Below are positions 8,947 through 17,496 of a stretch of 64,000 bases of DNA, piece by piece. Source of the DNA: Chthonomonadaceae bacterium. GTDB taxonomy: Bacteria; Armatimonadota; Chthonomonadetes; Chthonomonadales; Chthonomonadaceae. The position numbers were made by a program, and so were the translations under genes. The notes under the pieces were generated by a model that saw only the letters and a list, made by a program, of their open reading frames with translations, was not told the DNA's origin and ran no database searches. Location of the stretch: contig JANXSG010000041.1 of assembly GCA_025352825.1 (NCBI GenBank), positions 26,766-90,765 on the forward strand, given 5' to 3'. Every line of letters begins with the position of its first letter. The stretch's first letter is position 1.

Positions 8947-9150
8947 GCAAGTATTAATATCGAAATAGGTATTAATGATCAATATAAGCGAGTATTAAAT
9001 AGCTGCAAAAAAGCACAAAGTGCGCAAAAAAATAGTTTCTGCATGTATTTATATGTCAATTTATTGTGATTAGAAATTCTATATAGTCTTTTTGGTGCTT
9101 TTTTGCGGCTATGTTATCTGGTCTACGAGTTCACTCAGCCTACATCTTCA
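8947..9150. repeat. Dispersed MITE-like repeat, copy A
   Basis: About 204 bp that match, in inverted orientation, 35711-35913. The core 8999-9112 is itself bounded by terminal inverted repeats ATAGCTGCAAAAAAGCAC and GTGCTTTTTTGCGGCTAT; outside it the two copies stay similar on both sides (for example CGAGTTCACTCAGYCTACAT). The interior is AT-rich and non-coding. This copy directly follows the decayed insertion sequence. Confidence 0.8.
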
Positions 9151-9256
9151 ATGATTTATATTTGAAGTAAGACAATATTCGATTGTGTTAATAGCCATGC
9201 TGCATAGTAACAATTAGCGAACGTATAATTCATTCAGAAAAGACAGAAAGTTTCAC

Positions 9257-9739
9257 ATGGATAATCTCAAACCTGCGTTAAAACGTCAATATCACGCCGC
9301 GCACGATATGCTCAAAGGGGCCATTGTGGAGTGCCCGGACGCCATATGGATCGGTGGCGTTCCACCTCGGAGCTTTTGGAGGCTTGCATATCACACTCTG
9401 TTCTATACGCACCTGTATCTGCAGATACGAGATGAAGAGTTTGTCTGCTGGGAACTGCACCGAGACGAAGTCGAAAGCGACCAGGAAAGTGAGAGACTCG
9501 ACGCGGCTCCCTATTCCAAGGAGGAGATCCTGGCTTATTGGGAACTCGTTGAAGCGATGGTCGGTACTCAGCTCGATAAGATCAATCTGAATTCGCCCGA
9601 ATCTGGTTTTCGCTGGTACAAAATCCCAAAACTCGACCACATCATCCTCAATATACGCCACATCCAGGAGCACGCGGGTCAACTCTTGGACCGACTATTC
9701 GAAGCGGGTATAGATCAGAAGTGGGTCACGTACCTATGA
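9257..9739 (+). CDS. DinB-superfamily protein
   Basis: A 160-residue protein with the DinB-like helical-bundle pattern: FWRLAYHTLFYTHLYL near residues 40-55 and NIRHIQEHAGQLLDRL near residues 131-146. The histidines at these places would be the metal ligands. Enzymatic role unknown. The gene stands alone after the mobile-element remnants and is richer in GC than the flanking repeats. AGAAAG upstream is a weak ribosome-binding site for the ATG at 9257. Confidence 0.7.
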   Translation: MDNLKPALKRQYHAAHDMLKGAIVECPDAIWIGGVPPRSFWRLAYHTLFYTHLYLQIRDEEFVCWELHRDEVESDQESERLDAAPYSKEEILAYWELVEAMVGTQLDKINLNSPESGFRWYKIPKLDHIILNIRHIQEHAGQLLDRLFEAGIDQKWVTYL

Positions 9740-10131
9740 TGGCTGACATACTCAAGCATGTTTGAAAAGTCTCTGCAGCTCAGTAAGCAATCTATCAATT
9801 ACTCCCTGGCGAGTTTAGCATCTGACTGCTTTGTTCGCTGTGATACGATCCGAAGTCTGCTAACCATAGGGCCGGGTAGGGACACTAGCAGTTTCCTCGT
9901 CGCTTGCACTTTCGTGGCATATCTCCTGCAAAAAAATATCTTACGAAATGATGGAATCTTCTGGTACATTCAGAAATCGTAAAGCTTGCTCTTTTTCAGG
10001 ACAAATATTCGTGGTTTAAGGAGAAGTCAGGTATATTTCTTAAGTAACATTTAAGTTAATAGCGTGTCCAATATCAATACTCAAAGTCGATTTATTTCTC
10101 TATTTCAATTTATTAACCTGTGAGATATTAC
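9740..10131. other. Gene-poor interval
   Basis: About 390 bases without a convincing gene. A 74-codon frame (9758-9982) lacks a ribosome-binding site and protein-like composition. No clear hairpin or repeat is seen. Confidence 0.5.
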
Positions 10132-13100
10132 ATGAATTTGTTTCGTTCGTTTCATTCTCTCATGATATTGGGTTCATTAGGCATGTGGTCGGCATCGATA
10201 CTAAGCGGTTATGCATCTGACGACACTCAGCCACCTCCTACTCCCGAACAGACAGCCTTTTTTGAAAAATCTATCCGTCCTCTGCTGATAGAGAAATGTT
10301 TTGCCTGCCATTCGGATAAAATGCAGATGGGCGGCTTGCGTCTTGATACTCGTGCATTTATTTTGAAGGGCAACGATCACGGATCATCGCTCAACATGAA
10401 ACACCCCGAGTTGAGTTCCGTTATTAAAGTTATCCATTATGATGGCGCTGTCAAGATGCCGCCTGTCGGGAAATTGAAGCCTCTTGAGATTGCGGCGCTC
10501 ACAGAATGGGTGCAAATAGGCGCTCCATGGCCTGCAGACAAGGCAGCCCCTACCCCTTCGGGAACTGCTCCGATGATCATTACGGATGCGCAACGCGCAT
10601 TCTGGTCATTCAAGCCGGTTCGAAAACCCGCTATTCCTAAAGTCAAGAATAAAGCCTGGGTTAAATCCGGCATCGATAGTTTCATATTGTCCAAGTTGGA
10701 AGCGAAAGCGCTCAAACCCGCTCCACCAGATGATCGCCGAAGCCTGATCCGGCGAGCCTATTTCGATCTTATCGGACTGCCGCCAACTCCTTTGGAAGTG
10801 CAGGCGTTTCTGGTAGATAAATCCCCGAATGCATTCGCGAAAGTCGTCGATCACCTGCTGGCTTCATCGCACTATGGAGAGCAGTGGGGCAGGCACTGGC
10901 TTGACGTAGCACGGTATGCAGATTCTAACGGCCTTGATGAGAACCTGGCGTTTGGCAATGCCTATCGGTATCGCGACTATGTGATCGATGCGATAAACAA
11001 GGACAAGCCTTACAATCAGTTTATCTGTGAGCAGTTAGCGGGTGATCTGATCCCAGCGGCGAACGATGCAGAACGAAATGAGCATCTCACTGCTACCGGT
11101 TTTCTTTCCATGGGGCCTAAAGTGCTTGCCGAGCAGGACAAGCCCAAGATGGTGATGGACATCGTGGATGAGCAGATCGAAGTTTCGTCGAAAGCTTTTA
11201 TGGGTCTAACGATTGCCTGCGCGCGCTGCCATAACCATAAGTTCGATCCCTTTCCTACTAAAGACTATTACGCACTTGCAGGTATCTTCAAGAGCACCAA
11301 AACCATGTCCGACCTGGGTTTTGTGTCGCGGGTTAATGAGCGTGACCTGATGACTACGGAGCTCAAGAGTCAGGTTGACGCACACAACGAAAAATTAAAG
11401 ATCCTCCAGGCCGCCTATAAAGTCATCACAGATAAAGGAAACGCCGAACTCATAGATCTGGAAAAACGAGATTTCGAGAAATATCTAACTGTAGGTTGGG
11501 AACTCGCGCATCAGCCTATTATCAAATCAGTGGCTGAAACTAAACTTAAAACAGACGATGGTCGAATTCTCATCGAGGCTGAAAATTTCAATCGTGGTAC
11601 CGTAGTCAAAAACTTTGATACTTACGGCAAGGGCATCGGTGTTATCAACAGTTCGGGGGCTCATGGGTACGCGGAGTGGGATATTTCGATACCCAATACA
11701 GACGGATATCAAATCGAACTGAGATATGCGTCTGCTGAAAAACGCCCTGTCCGCATCCTGGCGAATGGCAAAATTCTACAGCGTGATGCAGCCAGCCAGT
11801 CGACCGGTAGTTTCAATCCGGATGGCCAAAAATGGGAAGCTCAAACCGTTACCTTGCTGAACGCAGGGAAAAATACGCTCCGTATCGAAGTGGACGGAAA
11901 CTTCCCGCATATCGATAAAATCCTTTTTATTCCCTATAGCGCTATTGCCGGCTCAGGTGCGAAAATCCCGCTGAATGCAGTTCAATTATCGGAAACAGCG
12001 GGCGTGAATTCTGCAATAGCGCTCCGGTCTGCGGAGATCATCAAAGGAGCTGGGGACATCAAGGCGGCGCGAACTATACTTGCGGATTCCAAAAAAGGAC
12101 TTCTCTCGATCCCGGATAAAGCCGAACAATACTATACAGCGGCAGAACAGGCACTGGCAACAAGCGCAGATGCAGCGGTGAAAGGAGAAGAGGCGGCAGC
12201 GCCAAAAGTACCGAAGACTCTCGCTGTGGAAGAGGGAGAAATTCAGGATGTGAAAGTTCACATCCGGGGCAGCACTCTCACGTTAGGTGAGGTAGCGCCG
12301 AGAACATTTCTAGCTGTTTTGGGCGGCGACAAGGTGCCTCCAGTAGACAGTAAGCACAGCGGCCGGCTTGAATTTGCGAAATGGCTCACTCGCCCAGAAC
12401 ACCCTCTGACCAGTCGTGTCGAGGTAAATCGGATTTGGCAAACCCACTTTGGCATGGGAATTGTACGTACTCCCGATAACTGGGGTTTGCTGGGTGATAG
12501 ACCGCAGCAGCCGGAACTGCTGGATTGGCTGGCGGCGACATTTATCGAGGATGGATGGTCGCTAAAAAAGATGCATCGTCGTATCATGCTTTCCAGCGCC
12601 TATCAGATGAGCTGTGCGGAAGATCCGAAAGCCATGCTCGCCGACCCGGATAACAGGTTGATATGGCGGATGAATCGCATTCGCCTGGACGCAGAACCAT
12701 TCCGAGATGCTATCTTAACGGTCGCCGGGCAGCTGGATCAAAAGATGGGCGGTTCATTGATGAGTACAGGTGATAACGACTATGTTACGAACGACCAGTC
12801 CGGAAACGCCGGTCAGTACACCAGCCCGCGGCGAAGCGTCTACTTGCCAGTGATCCGCAATGCGCTGTTCGAGATGTTCCAGGCGTTCGATTTTGGTGAT
12901 CCCAGCGCTCCCCATGCAATGCGCACTTCCACCACGGTTGCACCGCAGGCGCTGTATGTGATGAACAGTCCGTTCATCCTTGAAGAGTCCAAAAATTTTG
13001 CAAAAGAGCTGATTGTGAGCGCTTCGGATGATACGGAACGGATCAAGCACGGATATCTCCGAGCGCTTTCGCGGCCGCCAACAATAAAAGAGTTTGAACG

Positions 13101-13236
13101 TACAGCAGCCTACCTCAATAGATATCAGACTCAGTTAATTCCTATGGAAAAAGATGCGGAGAAACGCCGGGCAATGGCCTGGGAAAGCCTGTGCCAAATC
13201 ATATTCGCATCTAATGAATTTATCTATCTGAATTAG
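10132..13236 (+). CDS. PSCyt1/DUF1549/DUF1553 cytochrome-like exported protein
   Basis: A 1034-residue exported protein. A signal peptide precedes SGYASDD; the planctomycete cytochrome-c-like domain (PSCyt1) carries CFACHSDKMQMGG (C56-x2-C59-H60). A DUF1549 region with SHYGEQWGRHWLDVARYADS follows, then a second haem-type motif ACARCHNHKFDP (C363-x2-C366-H367), a carbohydrate-binding-like insert near residues 475-600 (AENFNRGTVVKNFDTYGKG), and a C-terminal DUF1553 region (LTRPEHPLTSRVEVNRIWQ to TVAPQALYVMNSPF). Such proteins usually pair with a DUF1501 protein; none is adjacent. They are linked to polysaccharide and sulfated-glycan use, but the reaction is unproven. ATG 10132 is preferred to GTG 10120 for the signal peptide. 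Confidence 0.9.
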   Translation: MNLFRSFHSLMILGSLGMWSASILSGYASDDTQPPPTPEQTAFFEKSIRPLLIEKCFACHSDKMQMGGLRLDTRAFILKGNDHGSSLNMKHPELSSVIKVIHYDGAVKMPPVGKLKPLEIAALTEWVQIGAPWPADKAAPTPSGTAPMIITDAQRAFWSFKPVRKPAIPKVKNKAWVKSGIDSFILSKLEAKALKPAPPDDRRSLIRRAYFDLIGLPPTPLEVQAFLVDKSPNAFAKVVDHLLASSHYGEQWGRHWLDVARYADSNGLDENLAFGNAYRYRDYVIDAINKDKPYNQFICEQLAGDLIPAANDAERNEHLTATGFLSMGPKVLAEQDKPKMVMDIVDEQIEVSSKAFMGLTIACARCHNHKFDPFPTKDYYALAGIFKSTKTMSDLGFVSRVNERDLMTTELKSQVDAHNEKLKILQAAYKVITDKGNAELIDLEKRDFEKYLTVGWELAHQPIIKSVAETKLKTDDGRILIEAENFNRGTVVKNFDTYGKGIGVINSSGAHGYAEWDISIPNTDGYQIELRYASAEKRPVRILANGKILQRDAASQSTGSFNPDGQKWEAQTVTLLNAGKNTLRIEVDGNFPHIDKILFIPYSAIAGSGAKIPLNAVQLSETAGVNSAIALRSAEIIKGAGDIKAARTILADSKKGLLSIPDKAEQYYTAAEQALATSADAAVKGEEAAAPKVPKTLAVEEGEIQDVKVHIRGSTLTLGEVAPRTFLAVLGGDKVPPVDSKHSGRLEFAKWLTRPEHPLTSRVEVNRIWQTHFGMGIVRTPDNWGLLGDRPQQPELLDWLAATFIEDGWSLKKMHRRIMLSSAYQMSCAEDPKAMLADPDNRLIWRMNRIRLDAEPFRDAILTVAGQLDQKMGGSLMSTGDNDYVTNDQSGNAGQYTSPRRSVYLPVIRNALFEMFQAFDFGDPSAPHAMRTSTTVAPQALYVMNSPFILEESKNFAKELIVSASDDTERIKHGYLRALSRPPTIKEFERTAAYLNRYQTQLIPMEKDAEKRRAMAWESLCQIIFASNEFIYLN

Positions 13237-13555
13237 ATACGAAAACTGTTCAATGATGAAGTTTCGCAACGGAATGAACCCGGTTTATTCATGAAGTTTC
13301 ACTCAAGTTTATTTAAGTTCCGGTTCGGGCTCATTCTGGCGATTTCGGCTCTTGATAATTGATGCGTTGGCCTTTTTTATTAGCCAGACTGAACTCCTAG
13401 GTGTTATGTCTACTGAATCGCACTATCTTAAGATGACTACGCCTTTAACTGTGCTCATCAGGCGTGCCATGGGGTGCAAGGTTCTTTTGAGCCAGCCTTT
13501 TTAAGATCAAACTATGCGGTTTCAATAATTCTCATCACTCAATCGACACGCTGCA

Positions 13556-14104
13556 TCAGCCAGGCGCCCGCTGCAAACGAGCTAACAAAGTGTGCCACAG
13601 ATGCTGCTGTGGAAACGAAGTCGGTAAATGAAAACAGACCCGGCGACTTGTCTCCACAACACTGGCTGCAACTTTAAGCAGGCGCACTCGAACCGTGTTC
13701 ACCTGAGCCCCGGCATAAGCCGTGACCGAAAGCGTTAACTGCAATACTTTCATTAATATTGAAGATGCATGGTTCAGCAGCAGGCGTAATTGATTAGCTA
13801 AAAACCGGTGACAGCTCGTGCGGCCGCTGCAGAGATCGAGCTTGAACTCTTTGATCCTATTTTCCGCGTCTCCCCGCTGGGAATAGGCATGATGCACTTC
13901 TTCCGAGGTGCCTTCCGAAGTGTGCGTTACTACATAACGACCTTCAGTTTTGTTGCCGTCTACACTGGCCTTGACGATCATCCGAGAACGCTGCTTCCAT
14001 GATCCCGACTGGTGCATCCATTCGTCGTAGACGCAGTATCCATGCTTTTGGTAACGATGCCACACGGCAACTTCCATCTCAGCCCAGAGCGCTTTCGCGC
14101 GCAT
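13556..14104 (-). pseudogene. IS1380-family transposase, C-terminal fragment
   Basis: 182 residues with the IS1380 C-terminal signature: VYDEWMHQSGSWKQRSRMIV, VVTHTSEG, YSQRGDAENRIKEFKLDL (with the family's catalytic glutamate) and SGRTSCHRFLANQLRLLLNH. Complete IS1380 transposases are about 430-450 residues, so the N-terminal half with the first catalytic aspartates is gone. There is no credible start; the fragment is non-functional. Confidence 0.85.
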
Positions 14105-14124
14105 GGACTTGGTCGACTGTACTG

Positions 14125-14147
14125 CCAGAAGGTAGCCTACCTTCTGG
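14125..14147. repeat. Perfect 23-bp palindrome
   Basis: CCAGAAGGTAG, C, CTACCTTCTGG: 11-bp arms around one base, just upstream of the truncated transposase. It may mark a deletion junction or a binding site. Confidence 0.6.
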
Positions 14148-14351
14148 TTTGTATAGGTATAGTCACCATATAATTAACCAAAAGGTCTCATTTTGGCTGC
14201 TCTTTTACTAGCAAACTGCAATGATTTTGATCTTAACATGCATTATCCGGGTACATTCGTCCATTCTTTGGGAAGAAACCTACCTAACCTTTAAACCGCC
14301 AGCATCGAGCTCGCTATCCAACCATACCTACAATACTCTAGAATTCAGTCA

Positions 14352-14717
14352 ATGAGACTAGTAGCGCACAGGAAGCAACCGAAAGATGTTCGTTTCGGCA
14401 GCTTTGATCCATACTATCTTTCTGTGTTTGAAAACGATATAGATTGGCGCGGATTTCCCATCGAATTGCGCCGGCGTTATAGTACCTATGTTGCGCGTGA
14501 AAGTCCTGATCCAAGTTATGGACACTTCATCGATTTTACATTTTATACTGCACTAACTGATACTCACGATATTATAACAGCATTCATACATGTGCAAACG
14601 AATTGGGGAGAGGGGGCAGGAAGTGAGGGCGTAAAGAGTATTTCAACTACTTTGAGATTTGGCAATGACTTATTGCAGCTTATTGTTTCTTACTGCGGAA
14701 CTTTAATCGATCTTTAA
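14352..14717 (+). CDS. Hypothetical protein, uncertain
   Basis: A 121-codon frame starting MRLVAHRKQPKDVRFGSFDP, with protein-like composition (DPSYGHFIDFTFYTAL; FIHVQTNWGEG) but no recognised family. No ribosome-binding site is visible before the ATG, and its last 38 bases overlap the convergent YkgJ-type gene. It could be a small immunity- or barrel-like protein, or a chance frame. Confidence 0.35.
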   Translation: MRLVAHRKQPKDVRFGSFDPYYLSVFENDIDWRGFPIELRRRYSTYVARESPDPSYGHFIDFTFYTALTDTHDIITAFIHVQTNWGEGAGSEGVKSISTTLRFGNDLLQLIVSYCGTLIDL

Positions 14718-15210
14718 GTGCATCCCACACGTTAAATACTATTGGGCAAACTGCAGTACTCTCGATCATCATAAAAGTTCTTGTTCTGAAACCGTACTTG
14801 TTTAGAAAAGGATAGTCTCTGCAGGCTGCCGGGCGAACATCGTAGACAGTACAGCGATTATCTGATCCCAGGAAAGGACAAGGCATAGCTGCAAAATACT
14901 TCGAATTATCTGTGCCAGTCAACACATATTTACGTGTGAACTGCTGAGGAGTCATGCTGAATTTTGCTGCCAGCCTTCTAATATCCTCTTTGTTCACTTC
15001 AATTTGAAGCGATTTACAGCAATTGGCGCACTTTGTGCAGTCTATCTGCTCCCAGACATCATCGGTAACCTCGCGCACTACAGAATCCAGTTCCTCATTG
15101 GAATGATCTATTCCTACCTTCAGATACGTTCGGAAGCGCATATCCTCCGCCTCGTTGTGGCGTGAATATCGTTCAATAAGAGGTATTTCTCGAATTATTC
15201 GGTCGTTCAT
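14680..15210 (-). CDS. YkgJ/UPF0153-type cysteine-cluster protein
   Basis: 176 residues. The metal-binding cluster is clear: DCTKCANCCKS near residues 58-68, then AAMPCPFLGSDNRCTVYDVR and PAACRDYP near residues 107-137. This is the C-x2-C-x2-CC ... C-x-F ... C-x-[IV]-Y ... R-P-x-x-C-R pattern of the putative zinc- or iron-chelating YkgJ family. The exact biochemical role is not known. It is convergent with the uncertain gene at 14352 and sits inside the segment enclosed by IS1380 remnants. Confidence 0.85.
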   Translation of the reverse strand: MNDRIIREIPLIERYSRHNEAEDMRFRTYLKVGIDHSNEELDSVVREVTDDVWEQIDCTKCANCCKSLQIEVNKEDIRRLAAKFSMTPQQFTRKYVLTGTDNSKYFAAMPCPFLGSDNRCTVYDVRPAACRDYPFLNKYGFRTRTFMMIESTAVCPIVFNVWDALKDRLKFRSKKQ

Positions 15211-15336
15211 ATGTTATCTACTATGCCTGCATTTTCACTTGGTACACTACGATCGCCCATGGTGTCAACTTGATGGAATTATACCTGTTAACAATATAAA
15301 TAGTCATAAATTTCATATCGCCCGATAATCCGATAA

Positions 15337-15366
15337 TTCAAGTGGGCTAGTAATTTGTGCTATAAT
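15337..15366 (+). promoter_or_regulatory. Extended -10 promoter upstream of the SpoIID-like gene
   Basis: TGCTATAAT (perfect extended -10; TATAAT at 15361-15366) with a weak -35 TTCAAG (15337-15342) 18 bases upstream, 61 bases before the start codon. Confidence 0.6.
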
Positions 15367-15426
15367 GTGCACGGAAGAATCCCGCACAATTGCAGTAGTA
15401 AAATATGAATTTTCAGGAGATTGAAT

Positions 15427-16989
15427 GTGAAGAGCGTCCGAAACATACACGCGCTTTCCGCAGTGTTAGCTAGTTTGACCCCAAATATATTTGGTATCTG
15501 GCTCTCTTTTGTTCCTGCTGCTATACTCTTCACACAATTTTGCATTCCTGAGTGTTCCGCGTCCTCGGTGGCAGTACAGAATTCTGAAGAACTGCTTCAG
15601 CCAAACCCACTTATCCGCATCGGACTGATGCGCTTTCTAGGCTGTACTGCAATTCAATTTCGCGCTGAACCTGGCGCAAAACTCTTCTCTCCGGATGGTA
15701 CCGAAAAAGCTTCAGGCATTGGCCCCTGGACGCTTACCTCGACATCTGCCGGCTCTGCCTTTTTAGATAGTCGAGGAAACGTACTCGGGCAGGCGGCGGA
15801 TGGTGAGCACTGGCGGCTTCAAGCCGAATTACCGGAAACACGCCTTGGGATATCTCTGCCATGCGGAACTCTCCATCACTATCACGGAGCGATTGAGGTA
15901 TTCAGTAAAGCACAAAGGCTAACCATTATTAATGAGATTACACTTGAGAACTATCTGAGAGGTGTGGTTCCAGCGGAGATGGGAAGCAACTCACCAATGG
16001 AAGCCCTGAAAGCCCAGGCAGTAGCTTCCCGAACGTACGCTCTTTATACGCTTTCTCAGAACAACCAGACAACAGCTATAACATCCAGCAGAAGAATTAA
16101 ACAGGCTGCATTGAAGGATACAAGAGTATCTCGTGATTATGACATGCGGGATGATACTCAGGCACAGGTCTATGCGGGAGCGGATATAGAGAGCAAGCTG
16201 TCCGATTTAGCAGTGAAAAATACTGCTGGATGGATACTGACCCAGGCTGGAAAGCCGTTTCCAGCTTTCTATAGCAGCAGCTGTGGAGGCGTAACATGTC
16301 CAGCGATTTCCAGCGATTCACTCCCTCGTTCTGTAGATGATTCGGAAGCGCATGGAGGTTCCGGACAGCATCCACCAGACTGGACTATCGCCTACACTGG
16401 AGAGAAACTTGCCACACTTCTCACGAAAAGCCGCCTCGTCCGCGGAACCGCTAAAATCAGTTCCCTCCTGGTCACTGAAAAAGACGTCTCAGGCCGTGTA
16501 AAGCATCTTAGTATTCTTTGGGAAGGTGTCAGAGCAACCTCAGACTCTAACGCTGTTGCGACGCCACAATCTGCGGATGTCGATACTACTGCGAGCACAG
16601 ACACAGCAGTTCATCATCCTTTGAATTCAAAAATTGGAGTTGATACAGCGAAACCTCCCCGACCACCTAGCTCTCTTACCATAGATATTACCGGTAATAC
16701 ACTGCGCACTCTACTGGGAAACGATACACTACGAAGTACACTTTTCGAGATTAGGCAAAACTTGTCTGGCGATTTCATAATTGAGGGGCGAGGCTGGGGC
16801 CATGGTAAAGGAATGTGTCAGATAGGTGCGAAAGCACTGGCTTCACTTCCATTGAAGAAAAACTATCGCAGTATACTCATGCACTACTATGAAGGCGCTG
16901 AACTCACACATATTGTATATAGTGACGAAGAAATCCCTACTGATCATCCTCCCATTTCGAATCAAAATTTAAACGAAGGCGCTCATTAG
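15427..16989 (+). CDS. SpoIID/LytB-domain exported protein
   Basis: About 520 residues. After an N-terminal hydrophobic segment comes a SpoIID domain: YHGAIEVFSKAQRLTIINEI, ENYLRGVVPAEMGSNSPMEA, LKAQAVASRTYALYTL and, at the C-terminus, GRGWGHGKGMCQIGAKALA. SpoIID is a lytic transglycosylase that cuts denuded glycan strands; the catalytic glutamate would be in VPAEM. In non-sporulating lineages such proteins act in cell-wall remodelling, so this does not imply sporulation. AGGAG (15415-15419) lies 7 bases before a GTG at 15427, preferred over the TTG at 15421. The next gene's ATG directly abuts its stop codon. Confidence 0.88.
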   Translation: MKSVRNIHALSAVLASLTPNIFGIWLSFVPAAILFTQFCIPECSASSVAVQNSEELLQPNPLIRIGLMRFLGCTAIQFRAEPGAKLFSPDGTEKASGIGPWTLTSTSAGSAFLDSRGNVLGQAADGEHWRLQAELPETRLGISLPCGTLHHYHGAIEVFSKAQRLTIINEITLENYLRGVVPAEMGSNSPMEALKAQAVASRTYALYTLSQNNQTTAITSSRRIKQAALKDTRVSRDYDMRDDTQAQVYAGADIESKLSDLAVKNTAGWILTQAGKPFPAFYSSSCGGVTCPAISSDSLPRSVDDSEAHGGSGQHPPDWTIAYTGEKLATLLTKSRLVRGTAKISSLLVTEKDVSGRVKHLSILWEGVRATSDSNAVATPQSADVDTTASTDTAVHHPLNSKIGVDTAKPPRPPSSLTIDITGNTLRTLLGNDTLRSTLFEIRQNLSGDFIIEGRGWGHGKGMCQIGAKALASLPLKKNYRSILMHYYEGAELTHIVYSDEEIPTDHPPISNQNLNEGAH

Positions 16990-17460
16990 ATGTCCGTAGT
17001 TCCACAGTGTACCGAAGTGGTCGTGGATGCTATACGCCGGCGCGGTAGTACGGTAGTTCGAGTACGCGGCAGAAGTATGTACCCCATTCTGCGGCATGGT
17101 ATGCTCGTAGAAGTACAACCGGTAGCTTACGATGAGCTCGTAATCGGAGATCTGGTGGTGTTTACGAATGGACCGAGAATTGTCTGCCATCGTCTTATCA
17201 GAAAATCACCCAAAATATTCTGTCTTAAAGGCGACACGAATATTTGGGCAGACCCACCTGTTATTTGGTCACAGGTGCTCGGCAAGGTAACAAGTATCAT
17301 TGATCACGAACTGCGCATTCATCATGTTGATACTCCACGGTACCGCCGCCGGGCAGGTTTTCTTGCGTGGTGTTCTTATCCTTACGCGATATATTACAAC
17401 CTGCTTCATGCTATCGGTCGCTGCAGGTGGTGGTCGCATGGTTTTGAGATAGAGAAATAA
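16990..17460 (+). CDS. S26-type signal peptidase-like protease
   Basis: 156 residues with the S24/S26 fold: the nucleophile serine in RVRGRSMYPILRHGMLV (near residue 29), GDLVVF, and RIVCHRLI, where a histidine takes the place of the general-base lysine, as in SipW/ER-type signal peptidases (Ser-His). CLKGDTN is a further conserved box. There is no obvious N-terminal membrane anchor, and the C-terminus is weakly hydrophobic. The start directly follows the SpoIID-like stop (TAGATG), so both come from one mRNA. Whether it processes the SpoIID-like protein or another export substrate is unknown. Confidence 0.75.
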   Translation: MSVVPQCTEVVVDAIRRRGSTVVRVRGRSMYPILRHGMLVEVQPVAYDELVIGDLVVFTNGPRIVCHRLIRKSPKIFCLKGDTNIWADPPVIWSQVLGKVTSIIDHELRIHHVDTPRYRRRAGFLAWCSYPYAIYYNLLHAIGRCRWWSHGFEIEK

Positions 17461-17496
17461 TCATATCATTTTCACTTATATTCAGGAGCTGCTTAC

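Larger units (their letters stand above)
13277..14200 (-). mobile_element. IS1380-family remnant, copy 1
   Basis: Holds the C-terminal half of an IS1380-type transposase on the minus strand and about 280 bp of its downstream sequence, which matches the inverted copy at 21512-22024 closely up to the shared boundary ACCGGGTT. The 5' half of the element is missing. A perfect palindrome at 14125-14147 lies near the truncated end. Confidence 0.75.

Noticed and set aside
9758..9982. 74-codon frame after the DinB-like gene
   Set aside because: No ribosome-binding site, no recognisable domain, atypical composition.
15427..16989. Evidence of sporulation from SpoIID
   Set aside because: SpoIID/LytB domains are common in non-sporulating bacteria, and no other sporulation gene is present.
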